Origin: Acanthamoeba lenticulata
Lineage: Eukaryota; Discosea; Longamoebia; Acanthamoebidae
Direction: 5' to 3'
Length of the DNA stretch: 64,000 bases
Assembly (NCBI GenBank): GCA_002179805.1
Contig: NAVB01000109.1
Coordinates: 1 to 64,000 of the forward strand
Shown here: positions 11,051 through 21,834 of the stretch, in pieces
Numbering within the stretch: the first letter of the stretch is position 1
Layout of the letters: every line of letters starts with the position of its first letter
Program-made: the position numbers and the translations under genes
Notes under the pieces: generated by a model
Seen by the model: only the letters and a program-made list of their open reading frames with translations
The model's database searches: none
Told to the model about the DNA's origin: nothing

Positions 11051-11175
11051 ATAATCAAGAAATAATTGTATTTTCTTTTTTGAGAGCCAGATTTATCCCA
11101 GCACGACCGGCTCCACCTTCGTCTTGCGTGGCTGTGGTGCGCGTGTTTTGTTGTTGGCGCGGGCTGTGTGCGAAA
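11004..11175. repeat. Perfect 30-bp inverted repeat with 112-bp spacer
   Basis: The 30 bases at 11004-11033 are the exact reverse complement of 11146-11175. The left arm begins tttcgcacacagcc and the right arm ends ggctgtgtgcgaaa. The left arm covers the last codons of the F-box gene. The right arm ends 40 bp before the proteasome subunit start codon. I see no target-site duplication and no coding capacity in the 112-bp spacer. It could be a short non-autonomous element, a local inverted duplication, or an RNA hairpin if transcribed through. Confidence 0.85.
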
Positions 11176-11215
11176 AAGAAGAAAGAATCACAGGACACAC
11201 AGATCGTCGTGAATA

Positions 11216-12461
11216 ATGAGCAGCATCGGTACTGGGGTATGACTTTGTGCCGCTTAGACTAGGGCAGCTTTTGCTTGTCAATGCAAGCATTTGATTCACC
11301 CATCTCAATCCTCCCCCCTTTTTCACCCCAGTATGATCTTTCGTCCACCACATTCTCTCCTGATGGACGAGTCTTCCAAGTAGAGTATGCCGCCAAGGCC
11401 GTCGAGAACAGCGGGTACTCACACCTAATTTATTCTTCAGTTGATTGCATTTTGTTGGTGGTGTTCGTTGCTGCAGCTCCTGATGTTTGTGCATCGAACC
11501 ATTCAGCACTGCTATCGGTTTGCGAGTGAAGGATGGCGTGGTGCTCGCCGTGGAGAAGCTGCTCATCTCCAAGATGCTCGTCCCCAACACGAACAGACGC
11601 ATCCACACCGTGGACCGACACTGCGGCCTTGTACTTCATCGCCAACCCTTCACCCCTCCTTTAGTGCGCGTCTAAGCCAGCCCTTCTCACTCTGCCTCCG
11701 TCGACGTGCGTGCTGTTTGGACGTTTTGCGTATGTAGGCCATGTCCGGTCTGGTTGCCGACGGTCGGCAGCTGGTCAGCAGAGCGCGCGCCGAGGCCACG
11801 AGCTACAGGGAGTTCTACGGCACCGACATCTCGGGCAAGGTCCTCAACGAGCGCCTCTCCAACTTTGTGCAGGTCTACAGCCTTTACGGCTCCGTGCGGC
11901 CCTTTGGCACGTCGGTCATCTTGGGTTGTGTCGACAAGAACGGACCTCAGCTGTTCATGATCGAGCCCTCTGGCGTCTCGTGGGTGCGTTTGCTCACTAC
12001 CCCCTTCATGGCACACTGTGTCAAAGGCCTGTCGTGCTTGAGGCTCATTTTGCTCTATTCTGCACACCACAGGGCTACTATGGCGTGGCTATTGGCAAGG
12101 GCGCGCGAGCGGCCAAGACTGAAATTGAGAAACTCAACCTGTCCGAGATGACCGCCCGCGAGGCTGTCAAGCAGGCCGCCAAGATGTACGTGTCCACACG
12201 ACATCAAAGCCAGGGATTTCTGGTGAAGAGCTTGAACTGACGCTTTATGGTGTGTGTGTGTGTGTGTGTTGTGCCGTGAGCAGCATCTACTCGGTGCACG
12301 ACGATTCCAAGGACAAGGCCTTTGAGCTCGAGCTGAGCTGGGTGTGCGCTGAGACGGGCAACCTCCACAAGCTGCTGCCAAAGGATCTCCAGGACGAGGC
12401 TGAGAGATATGCCAAGCAGGCGCTCGAAGAGGAGGAGGACATGTCGGAGGAGGAAGATTAA
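11216..12461 (+). CDS. PSMA3: 20S proteasome subunit alpha type-3 (alpha7)
   Basis: This is a structural alpha-ring subunit of the 20S proteasome. The start (ATG 11216, MSSIGTG then [20 protein letters not shown]) matches PSMA3 almost residue for residue. Further family blocks are [57 protein letters not shown] and [12 protein letters not shown]. The acidic C-terminus [11 protein letters not shown] is typical of alpha7 and a CK2 target in other species. Six exons have GT-AG junctions; intron 1 begins right after TGG. The last intron holds a (GT)n tract at 12250-12269. The right arm of the 30-bp inverted repeat sits immediately upstream. Confidence 0.95.
12250..12269 (+). repeat. (GT)n microsatellite in last PSMA3 intron
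   Basis: Ten GT units lie between the donor gtacgtg and the acceptor of the final intron, so coding is not affected. Confidence 0.9.
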
Positions 12462-12604
12462 GCGTCGATGTGGTTATGTCCCTTGCAAAGTGGGCCCCGG
12501 CGTGGGTGGAGTGGGCTGCACAAAATAGATGAGCGTTCATGACGTGAAGTACTTCCTTTTTCTTGCACCTTTTTTTTTCTTATTTCTACACAGCATTGGA
12601 AGAG

Positions 12605-12877
12605 ATGAGCAGCAGGACAAGGCCGCCAAAGCGCTCGGGCAATAAGACCCTCGGGCTGGTTCTGGGCGGTATAGTGGCCATGAGCTTTTCGTACCCCTTC
12701 TGGCTCATGATGTCAGGCAGCACCAGCGAGAAGGAAAGTGGCCGAATCGATCCTACAAAGGACAAGCTGCGGGGCCAGGCTAAGATTCGCGGTGCCTTTC
12801 TCAACACTGGCAGCAGAGATGCTGGTCCCGACCCCAACGCTACGACCTACCTCCCCAAGCAAGAGCAGAAACCATGA
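12605..12877 (+). CDS. Small single-pass membrane protein, 90 residues
   Basis: This single-exon gene has ATG at 12605. The protein has a basic N-terminus (SSRTRPPKRSGNK), one hydrophobic span (TLGLVLGGIVAMSFSYPFWLMM) and a polar tail with KLRGQAKIRGAFLNTGSRDAGPDP. The charge pattern predicts a cytosolic or matrix N-terminus with the tail on the other side, but targeting cannot be decided. I do not recognise the family. The orderly codon use and the absence of a long competing frame argue that it is real. It lies 143 bp after PSMA3 and converges with the FYVE gene. Confidence 0.55.
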   Translation: MSSRTRPPKRSGNKTLGLVLGGIVAMSFSYPFWLMMSGSTSEKESGRIDPTKDKLRGQAKIRGAFLNTGSRDAGPDPNATTYLPKQEQKP

Positions 12878-12959
12878 AGTTTGCAGGATAAGGATGTACA
12901 GGCAAGTGACTTTCAGTTTATGCCGTGGGGGCTGTACAAAGTCGGTTTTTAAAGACACT

Positions 12960-13371
12960 TCATGTCTGCTGGTTGTAGTTGGCATCGTATTTACGAAAGC
13001 AGTTGTCACAAACTCGCACGGGCTTAGTGGTGTAGCCCAGTTCGGTGAGGAAGAGCGTGTGTGTTGAACAGTCCTTGCAAAAGATGTTGCTGCCCCCAAA
13101 GTCAGGTAAGGGGGGGATCAGAGCTGCGCAACTTCAGGGCAGACATACCCACAAGCACGGCAGTGATGCCGTCGCTTGGCCACGGAAAAGTTGGCTCGAC
13201 ATGAAGTGCACCTAAAGGCAAATTGCAATTGTTAATCGCGTGCAATGAGCGGAATGAGCGGCCTGTCGTTTACCGTCTGCAACGGTTCAAAGTAGTTTAC
13301 CTAGATACCCAGCTGTCTGGAATCCATGTTGGTCGGTTCTTTGCCGCCTCACTGTCCACCTTGTCCGCCAT
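12960..13371 (-). CDS. Minimal FYVE-finger protein
   Basis: Three small exons splice to about 75 residues that are almost nothing but a FYVE zinc finger. After MADKVDSEAAKNRPTW come WIPDSWVSRC, then CTSCRANFSVAKRRHHCRAC (the R/K-RRHHCR-CG PI3P-binding loop), NIFCKDCS and VRVCDNC. All eight zinc-binding Cys/His positions are present. FYVE fingers bind phosphatidylinositol 3-phosphate on endosomes. Introns follow WVS (gtaaactact) and ACG (gtatgtctg); both are supported because the finger is continuous only after splicing. ATG 13371 is used. A second ATG seven bases upstream is out of frame. Confidence 0.85.
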
Positions 13372-13534
13372 CGTTCATCAACCGCCGTCTCGCTGCCCCG
13401 AAATTCACTACAAGCCCCAAATAAAATGTTCTGCAAATTAATATGAGCGAGATTAAATATTCAAGTCACCGTCGATCAGACCGCTGTTGGTCCGCGCAGC
13501 TTTCTTGTTTTCGGGGCTGCCGCTCTCAAGCTGC

Positions 13535-16500
13535 TCAGTTGGCCTGTGGCGCAGCGCCGTTGTGAGCATCGGGTGCTGGCGGCGTGGCAGGCGGCACTGG
13601 GAACGAGCTGATGGCGGTCTGCACTCGCTGCCGCTGCTCCTCCAAGCCCGTCGGGGGTTCCGCGCCCGAGGTGCCAACGCTCACGCACATGACGCGCATC
13701 CCCTCAAAGAACTCGCGAACGATTCCGCGAATGTCTGCGCAGGCTCATCAATACAGCAGTAACAACAGGGGGTGGATGCATCAACACGACATGTGGTACC
13801 CGCGAGTTCGACAGCAGCGTAGGCCTCGTAGATATCCTCTGCGCAGCTGAGGTTCATGAGGTCGCGCGGGAAGATGCCCTCCGGCAGCTGCATGTACTCC
13901 ATGAGGCTCATCCAGAAGGAGGGACCCTTCATCGCCGTGATCAGCCATTCTGGTCATCGCCGTCGTCGTCGGGCAGGTCACGTGCACGTTCAGGTGTGAT
14001 GTCAGCAGCAGCTGATGACGATGATGACGATGAGAGTGTGGACGGTACCCAAGTAGGGGACCTTGGCCTCGTCGAGCTCCTGCTGGGAGATGTTGCCCTC
14101 CCGGAAGTCGTACAAGACGCGCAAGGCCTCTACGACGGTGATGGCGATCGACTCGGGGAAGGGCGTGAGGGTCACGTGAAGCGTGCCCGCGTCGTAGAGG
14201 TCGGGCATCCGCAGCGACGCCGACACCTGCAGCAGCACCCCAATCACAGCATCATGAGTCCCGTGCCCACAGCAGCGTCCCATCACGTCTGCAGCAGAAG
14301 CAGCAGCCGTACATTGTAGAGGAGGCCCTTGCGCTCGCGCACTACCGAGAACAGGCGGTTGCTCAGGATCTGCACCCGCCACACACACACACACACACTC
14401 AACGGATGAGCAGCAGAGCCATAGGAAGAGGTGAGGGAGGGAAAGGGGAGACGCGCGTCACCTCGACCAGCAGGTTGGCGACGCGGCTCTTCCACAGGGG
14501 ATGCTGCTTCACGCGCTGCCGCACGGCCGTCATGGCCGATGCGGCGTCCTCGGTTTCCATCGGCGCCACCGTGGAGGAGGAAGGGGCCTCCGCCTCAGAG
14601 GGCTTCATCTTGGCGTAGCCCCAGCGGTTCATGACGGGGAAGCACAGGTAGACGATGGCTCGGCGCTCCTCGTCCTCGGACAAGTGGTGCCACTTGACGC
14701 GCGGCTCGGGGGCGAAGCTGATCACGCTCGGGAACTCGCGTCGGGCCAGCGCCAGCACGAAATTGTCGTGAGCGGCATCGCGGGCGACCGCCTCCACCGT
14801 CGGGGCCGGCAGGGCCAAGTGGGCCGAGAACGGGTTGGGCTGCTGTGCCGGTCCGGCAGCGGCGACGGCAGCGGCGGGTGTGACGGCGCCGCCGCCCACG
14901 AGCGTGAAGGTCGAGCGGCGCGGGATGGTGCCCAGGTACCGGAGGAGCAGGTCCTCCACGTCGCGCAGGCACTCAAAGTGGCCGGCCAGCGACACCTCCA
15001 CGTTGGCCATGTCCAGCAGCTGCGCCGACACCAGCAATCGCGCTGTTCCAAGAATGGCCAAAATGGCGGTCAGCGTCATCCTCGTCGTCGTCGTCGAGCA
15101 AGAGAGGGGACTTGAGGAGGGCAAAGGGCAAAGGGGGAAGGGAAAGGGCACCTCGCTCGGCCGAGGCGTTGCGGAGGTCGGAGGCGCTGGGCTGGGCGAA
15201 GCGCCAGTCGGTGGGCTCGTACAGGATGGCCGACAGGTTGTCGGCCGCGATGTTGTCCATCTCCTTCTCCTCGCCTTCCCGGCAGCTCGCCGCGTGCGTT
15301 CGGATCCGCTTCCACGCCCTGTGGACTCACGCGCCCCTCGTCAGATCATCAACGCCGCTGAGGCCGAGCGGTGGTCACAGGGCCTAGCCTCGGTCGTACC
15401 GTTCGTCCCAGCGGGGCTCGCTCAGGAGGAGGTGGATGAGCTGCAGGGCCTTGCTCAGGCCGTTGTGCGACAGCGACGTGCTGACCTGCAGACACGTGGT
15501 CTCAAGTGTCGCCTCCACGCTGGCCTCGATGCCCCACCGGCCGCACCAGGCCACCACGACCTCGGACGAGTGCGGGCCCGTCCCACTGCACACACACACA
15601 CACATATACGCACACGCTGCGTGTGTGGGCAAGCGGCCTTCAAAGCCGCGGCGCTAGAGGTGCTCGAGCGTACCTCTGCTGCATGGTATCGAGGGCGAGC
15701 TGGGTGAGGCCGGCGTCCTCGCGCGTGCGCTCGCACAGCTGGCCGCCCACGCTGGTGATGCGGATGGAGCAGCGCTTCTGGTAGTAGGACGAGTAGAAGT
15801 AATTGACGCGGATCCCGTTGCTCAGCGTTAGCAGCACGATCCCGCTCGGCTTGTGGATCAGCCGTGGCGTCGTGTCCGGTTCGGCCCTTCGCCGCTTTCG
15901 TCGGCTCGCCTCGTCCTCACTGCCCTCATGGCGGTGATGGGTCTGGCTTCCATTGGCTTGCGCCCTCTCGTCCTCTTCATCTTCGCTCTCATCTTCATCG
16001 TCATCATCCTCTTCGTCGTCTTCATCCATGTCCCCATCATCATCACCGCCGTCGTCGTCATCGTCGTCTTCGTCGTCCTTTGCGGGCTGCTGGGTCGTAA
16101 GGTTCATCGGGCTGACGCCCTGCTGCAGCGCACCAGCCGCCGCCTCGGCGCCCTGCTGCTCGCCCTGCGCGGCGTCGATCTGCTGCTGGAGCGCGTCAAG
16201 AGGGTCCTGCCGGGTCGGATCGATCGCAACGGGCACCCAGCCCGGTCGGAGTTCGTCGAGCTTTCGCTGGATGACGTCATCACCGATCAGGTCCTCCGGC
16301 ACCTCGATGTCCTTCGGCGCCTCCACGCCTGCCGCGCCATCCAATCGAGCATAAGTACAAATAAAATGAATAACAAAATGAATAGTATTACCAAATAATA
16401 AATTATGAGAAGCTGAAAGTAATATATAAAAAATTAAAAGGTGCCATACCCTCCATGGACTGCTCGATGACGAGACGGATCTCGTCCTGGGTCACCCGGA

Positions 16501-19273
16501 AGGGCAGCTTCGGGCGCTCGGCTTGGCCGTCCTTGTCACCGGCGCTCCGGCGCTGCTCCTTGATCTCCTTCTCCACCAGCTGCGCCGTGCGCGAGTGGAT
16601 GAACTTGTGCTGGTGCTTGGCCTGGCTCTCCTCCGGCGTGCTCTCTTCCTCATCTTCATCGTCATCCTCTTCACCATCATCATCGTCATCATCACCTTCT
16701 TCTTCGTCATCTTCTCCATCATCGTCATCGTCATCATCACCGTCCTCGTCTTCGTCCATCTCATCGTCCATCTCATCGTCCTTGCTATCGCGTGGCTTTT
16801 TCTCAATCTTGCGCGGACCCGCGACGTCGGCGTTGTCGTCGGGCGAGTAGAGCGTGGGGCAGGTGACGAACACGGAGATGCCGCGCGACCGCTCGATAAT
16901 CTCCAGCGAGCTGGCGTAGCCCTCGGCCTCCGTCGCAGGTGCCACGGACGCGTCCTTGCCGTGCGCGATGTCTTCACCGCGCAGGACGTCGGCCACGCGC
17001 AGCGTCTGGCAGAACGTCTGCCGGGCGAGGTGGTTGACCTCCAGCAGCGAGATGGTCGGCACGAGCCTCAGCACCAGCTCGTAGTCGTCCTTCGGGCTGA
17101 TCAGCACGCTGTCTGTGGAGTCGCCGGCACAACGCCCCACAAACAATAATAACAGTAAGAAACTATAAAATTACTGATATTTTAAAATAAAATTAAATTG
17201 AAACCAAGATTACTAACCGAGGAGGGTGTCGTCGATGAGGTCCTCGATGAGGTCGGAGGATTTGAGGGTGTCCTGCCCCTCGGCATCCTGGTGGGCTTCC
17301 TTGATGAGGGCAGCCATATAGCGCTCCATCTCGTGGGAGGTGACCCCGTACTTGGCCATTCGCACCATCTCTTGCACCCCGCACTGTTCCATTGTAGGGC
17401 GCGATATCAACGCGAGTTGATCAGAACGACGGCGGCGGGGATAGAGAGAAGCGGGGAGGGAACGGACCTTGACGGCCTCCTTCCAGGTGGTGGGCCGGGC
17501 GAACATGCAAAAGCTCGAGACCGAGCAGTTGTCGCTGTGCGAGTTGAAGAAGCTCCACTCGATCGACGTAAACACGGGCGACTCGAACGTCTGCTCCAGC
17601 GCATACACTCGCGCCTCGAGCGTGCTCACTGGCCAAGCCCCCCACGGGTCAGGGTGAGGTCCGTGCTCATGATGATGACAATGATGATTGGGGGCGGGGG
17701 AGGAGGGGCACGCACTTAGGACATAGCAAATGATCTCCGTTCGCAGGTCCCGAACGGTGCGTTGGTTGGTAAGCGGGAAGAGATGGTTGATGGTCAACGA
17801 AAACTGATGCAGCAGTTCGTGCTGGAAGATGCTCAGCCGCTCCCTTGCAGGCTCAAACGACGGCGTCGGCTTGGGTGTGCAGCACAAGTCCCACACGCGG
17901 GAAATGCAGCATCAGCACAACTGGGCAAAGGAGAGAAAGAGAGGCGCGGGACCCGGAGGGGAGGGATGCGCATTGCCGAACCTCGGGCACGCGGGGAGTC
18001 TCGCCTTGGCTCACCTCCTGGCCAAAGAGGCTCTCGATGTGGCGCTGCACCTGGAGATGGTCCACGTCTCCGACGATGTATAGGGTCATCAGATCGGGCC
18101 GGTACCACTTGCGGTAGAATCGGAGTAGGTCCTCTCGCCCCCACTTCTTGATCTGCTCCACCAACCCAATCGGGAAGCGCCTGGCGCCAGATCACAAGAG
18201 GCCGAGTTAGCGTTCGTGCCAGCAGAGTTTTGTGGCAAAAGGAGGAGAAGGAGAATGAGGAGTGAATAAAGAGCAAAGGAGCTCAACTACGCACTTGGAG
18301 AGCAGGTTGTCGGCATGGATCTGTTGGTATTCCTGATACTCGACGCGATACCCGATCGAGTTGGAGATTTGTGCCTGTGCAGTGATTGACGCGACAAGTC
18401 ACGTTGTTGTCATTTTCACACTCTGCGTGCAAAGATCAGCGGCACGCGTGGTGGACTGGCGGAGGCACCTCGGACAAAATGGGGCCACGCTCGCTGTCGA
18501 CGGCCTCCTTGGGGAAGAGAGCCCGAAAGGCCAGCTGGTGGAGCGCAAACAACACTTTGTATACGTTGTCCTCCGACGTCGTGGAGGAGGACGCCTCGGC
18601 GCCCTCCTTGTCGCCCTGCTGCTGGCTCTGGGTGTGGGTGGGCGCGTGGAACGTGTAGACCGTGCTCCGAAAATCGGTGTACGCGTTTGTGTCTCCGCCA
18701 AACGACATGCTGAGTCCATCACGATGAAAGGCGTCAGCGCGACGTGCCCATCAGCTGATCCTGCGGCGGAAGCGTACCCCCAGGTCGCAAAGAGCTTGCG
18801 CATGGTCTCGGCATCCGGGTAGGCCTCCGTGCCTGTGTGCCAAGCATGTATGAGTAGGAGTGGCAACCGCAGCCAGCAGCTAGCGGCGCGGGTGCGCACC
18901 CATGAATACTAGATGCTCGACGTAGTGTGCAATGCCCTGTTGATCGTCGTCTTCAGCCAATGAGCCCACATGAACACGGAGGTAGGCGTCGAAGGTATTA
19001 GGCGGAGTCTGTGAGGGAGCGCAGCGTGAGATTTTCGCACTAGGATGGGAGTCAAACAGCAAATGGGGATTCGAAACGCACTGAATTTGGTTGAATGTAG
19101 TAACGCAGACCATTGGGAAGTGTTCCGGTTTTGATTCTGTCCCAGTGTGGCAAAACACTGTCGAGATTTGCTACAATTTCGTCATAGCGTGGTGTGTTTT
19201 CCTTGGCAACACGCAAGCCACCAAGCTTGGACAGCAGGCCAGACGCATCCTGCTTCCGTTGTGCTTCCATCAT
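13535..19273 (-). CDS. Large PqqL-like M16 family zinc metallopeptidase with two acidic inserts
   Basis: The N-terminal unit is a close PqqL-type M16 peptidase: LPNGLRYYIQPN, RVHVGSLAEDDDQQG and IAHYVEHLVFMGTE, containing the inverted zinc motif HXXEH as HYVEH. MSFGGDTNAYTDFRSTVY and FYRKWYRPDLMTLYIVGD follow. Weaker M16-like modules come after it, including IVLLTLSNGIRVNYF and, near the C-terminus, ILSNRLFSVVRERKGLLYNV. The C-terminus is DIRGIVREFFEGMRVM and then a Pro-rich tail with TGA at 13537-13535. More than fifteen introns are required, some AT-rich (16345-16450 and 17108-17216). Two Asp/Glu runs lie at about 16640-16800 and 15960-16080. Start ATG is 19273 (MMEAQRKQ); no clear targeting peptide is seen. 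Related plant and bacterial proteins are zinc proteases. The substrate here is unknown. Confidence 0.8.
14380..14398 (+). repeat. (CA)n microsatellite in an M16 peptidase intron
   Basis: Nine to ten CA units. Read on the gene strand they form a GT tract between the intron donor and the acceptor before ILSNRLF. Confidence 0.9.
15589..15604 (+). repeat. (CA)n microsatellite in an M16 peptidase intron
   Basis: Eight CA units followed by tatacgcacac. It lies between two coding blocks of the M16 gene and is intronic in the best model. Confidence 0.85.
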
Positions 19274-19388
19274 GCAATTGACAACGCGTCTTGATTTTTG
19301 TTTTGTGAAATGGCAAATTTTGTTTCTTCTCTTTTTCCTGGCGGCCTTAACTTATGCACATTTGTTGTGTTGTCACACAATCAACAAG

Positions 19389-19460
19389 TCCCCTGTGGTG
19401 TAGTTGGCTAGCATTTCCGCCTGTCACGCGGACGACCCGGGTTCAAATCCCGGCGGGGGA
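19389..19460 (+). tRNA. tRNA-Asp (anticodon GTC)
   Basis: Seventy-two bases fold as a full cloverleaf. The acceptor TCCCCTG pairs with CGGGGGA with one G-U. The D-arm carries the A-box-like GTGTAGTTGGC. The anticodon stem TCCGC/GCGGA encloses CTGTCAC, with GTC at 19423-19425. The T-arm CCGGGTTCAAATCCCGG holds the B box. There is no intron and no encoded CCA, as expected for a eukaryotic gene. It lies 115 bp upstream of the divergent M16 peptidase start. Confidence 0.93.
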
Positions 19461-20412
19461 GATCATTTTCTTAAACACATCCAAAGCCAGCAGAGCTTAG
19501 ACAATGCACCCCACTACGGCTGAAGGTGGCAGGCCCCTGATTTATAAAAAGGGAGTGGCATGGTCAGGGGACTATGTTTACGCGCTCTACCAACTGAGCT
19601 ACCGCCAGTTCCTCCACTGTGGACGGGACATGCCGGCACGGAGGAAGATTGTCTGACAGGTGGGGGAACCCGACCACGGGATTAAAGGTCCTTCTAAGTA
19701 ACCCTCAACTGCGAGCACTGTCTCTTACTTGTAATTTGAAAAAAATTTAATACATTACTAATTCCCTGCGCCGGGTAAGCCACATTCATATCATCATGTT
19801 TTATCAACCGCGAAGGCAACGGACAGTGAAGGCCGCGCGGAATGCGTGCACGCAAACACCGAGCCCGTGTTGACGGGAGGGTATCCCTCCCCCTTACGGC
19901 TCGCCACCGATAATTTGATAGAGTTAAAATTTTTTATCATTTTGTTACAACTGAGGATAGAAGGAGAGATGGATAAGTGGGGGCATCAGTTATCTGTGCC
20001 AACAGTCAGGCAGCGCCACACGCATCACTCGATGGAGCGCATTGGCCAAAGACCGCAACACTCTCACCGGGATCAACGGGACACGCCTGGAGACGACTGG
20101 CGTATCTTCATCGCCCACAGCAGAAATATATTCTGAAGTTGCAGTCTAAGGTTTAACAAAGACAATTTTCCCTATTCCTCGCTTGTCCCTCTTGTACGTC
20201 CGGAAAATTCACCCTGCTTATGGTTTTCCGCGTTCCTTCCAGCTGAGGAGTCCGGACTCCTCGTCCTGGCCCGACTCCGAAGGCCGACCTCCGGGCACAC
20301 TCCTGCGGCCAGAGCTTGATGACGCCGTTACGGTTGGGCCGGTGCCCAGTTTGTAGATGGTCCCGTTTTCGCTTCGCTTCGCTCTTTTTATTATTCCGAA
20401 TTCGCCATTTCT
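19461..20412. other. Gene-free stretch with a tRNA-like fragment and a strong hairpin
   Basis: No exon chain with codon bias or recognisable protein is visible over about 950 bp. On the minus strand 19606-19581 contains a near-perfect tRNA D-arm/A-box (TAGCTCAGTTGGTAGAGC at 19601-19584), but no matching T-arm or acceptor follows. At 19861-19902 a hairpin can form: GAGCC with GGCTC outside and GGGAGGG with CCCTCCC inside around a three-base loop. Composition changes to AT-rich around 19735-19770 and 19910-19945. It may hold an RNA gene I cannot name, a tRNA relic, and the 3' UTR of the carrier gene (20153-20412). Confidence 0.5.
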
Positions 20413-21528
20413 TCACACGGGAATGGCTTTGATGAGGATCTCGTACACAAGGAAGATGACCGCGTTCACAGGGAAGGAACGCACGACGGTCGTGCCCAGA
20501 CCGGTGACAAACACCCGGTGCCCCTCGGCCCGGTAGCTTTTGACAGCACAATCCCAGAGGCCAGAATACTCGGCCTTTGATGAAGTCTGCAGCCGTGACT
20601 TGACCACGTCGATCGGGTAGGAGATGCCCCACGCCGCAATACCACCCAGCCCGCCAGCAATCAACTGCTTCACCGGCGACACATCGTCTGGTCGCAGCGG
20701 ATCAGCTGCCCACTGCCTGATGTAGAAAGGGGGAGTCAGCAATTGCGCACGCGGAGGCGGAGTGCGTCGCTACGCACCTTCGCAGGCCCTCATAGACTAC
20801 AAAATAGGCCGCAAAGCCGGGAATGTCGCGCCACCAGGTGGCTGTCAAGCCCCGAGCAAGGCCCTGGATTCCGTCGGCCTTGACGATCTTTTTGATGCAG
20901 TCGATAGGACCAGAGTAGATTCGCGTGCCCTCGCCCGTCTGCACCTGGAGTTTGATCTTGATGAGCTCCACTGGGGATTGGATGACGCCGCCAATCAGGC
21001 CAGCTGCCCCGCCAGCCAGCCCGATCTGGGTGAGGCTCAGCGTGGGAAAGTGCTCCTCGGTTTGGTCTGCGTCCAGTTGTGCGCGTCGCGTGAGGCCGTA
21101 GACGCCAAACACGATGCAGTTGGTAAGCGAATCCCCTGTTATGGGAGACGAAAGGCCCTTGTACAGACCGCGCACGCCCTCGCGTCGGAGGGTCTGCGTG
21201 AAGCACTGCAACGGTCCCTTGTACGAGCCCGACAGCGCCTGCAGCCTCACCTGCAACCAAACAGTGAGCCTACCGGTAGCCCCAGCGTGAAAAACCGAGC
21301 TGCAAAACAAAACGAACCTTGATAGTGTCGAAGGGATGGCCCACGAACACGCCAGCAGCTCCAGCCAGCGTTCCGGCAATAAAGTGGCGGAGCCGCTCCC
21401 GCGAGGCCTGTCCTGCGTCCTGCTCGTTGCCACCATCACTCCATTTTTCCCCAATCGATCGGAGTAAGATGAAAGATGAAGATACGGCTTCACTGTTAAT
21501 CGAGCTGGCACAAGGAGCTTTACCTCAT
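20413..21528 (-). CDS. Mitochondrial carrier family protein (SLC25, carnitine/acylcarnitine-carrier-like)
   Basis: Three tandem carrier repeats each begin with the PX[DE]XX[KR] signature: HPFDTIKVRLQ, SPVELIKIKLQ and YPIDVVKSRLQ. They are followed by family RRExVRGLYKG-type segments (LRREGVRGLYKGLSSP) and IVKADGIQGLARGLTATWW. The spacing predicts six membrane helices in the mitochondrial inner membrane. Repeat 1 most resembles the acylcarnitine/BOU subgroup, but the transported substrate is not settled. The ATG (21528-21526) lies only five coding bases before the first intron (MS|DGGNEQDAGQ), which is why the coding start is easy to miss. Further introns follow DTIK and YEGLRR. It is divergent from the SH3-RhoGAP gene. 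Confidence 0.85.
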
Positions 21529-21834
21529 TCTGTGATGTCCACTCTGAGAGCAACGTGTGGAGCTCTTCCCTAGAGACCCGAAATCAACGGCTCGATCTAC
21601 CCCAACCCCGCTTGGCGGGAAGCTCACCTCTCCTCAACTCCGCAGGATTTGGGGGCCAAAAATCGAAGCAGACGGGATGGCCAGTCGAGAGGACCAAACC
21701 AGGCCGAGCAGCTTTTATGGCAGTGACCCTTGGCTCAAGTGGTAGAGGGAGTTGAAGGAAGGAGAACAAGAACGGGAGTTGGTGTGGCAACCTCTGGACC
21801 ACCGCAAACCGGTCCGCAGCACAATCTGAGGAAC
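21529..21834. promoter_or_regulatory. Divergent promoter between the carrier and SH3-RhoGAP genes
   Basis: 306 bp separate the two start codons. I see no TATA-like box placed for either gene and no long repeat. A tRNA-D-arm-like string (TGGCTCAAGTGGTAGAG) occurs near 21732 but has no cloverleaf around it. Confidence 0.4.

Noticed and set aside
19820..20150. ACAGTGA and AGTCTAA strings resembling RNase P/MRP CR-IV and CR-V
   Set aside because: They are over 300 nt apart and other conserved regions are missing, so no RNase P or MRP call is made.
20153..20632. 159-codon minus-strand open frame
   Set aside because: It overlaps the carrier gene's last exon in another frame and then runs into its 3' UTR; no domain.
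21725..21760. tRNA-like D-arm TGGCTCAAGTGGTAGAG
   Set aside because: It has no anticodon arm, T-arm or acceptor pairing around it; it probably arose by chance in a promoter.
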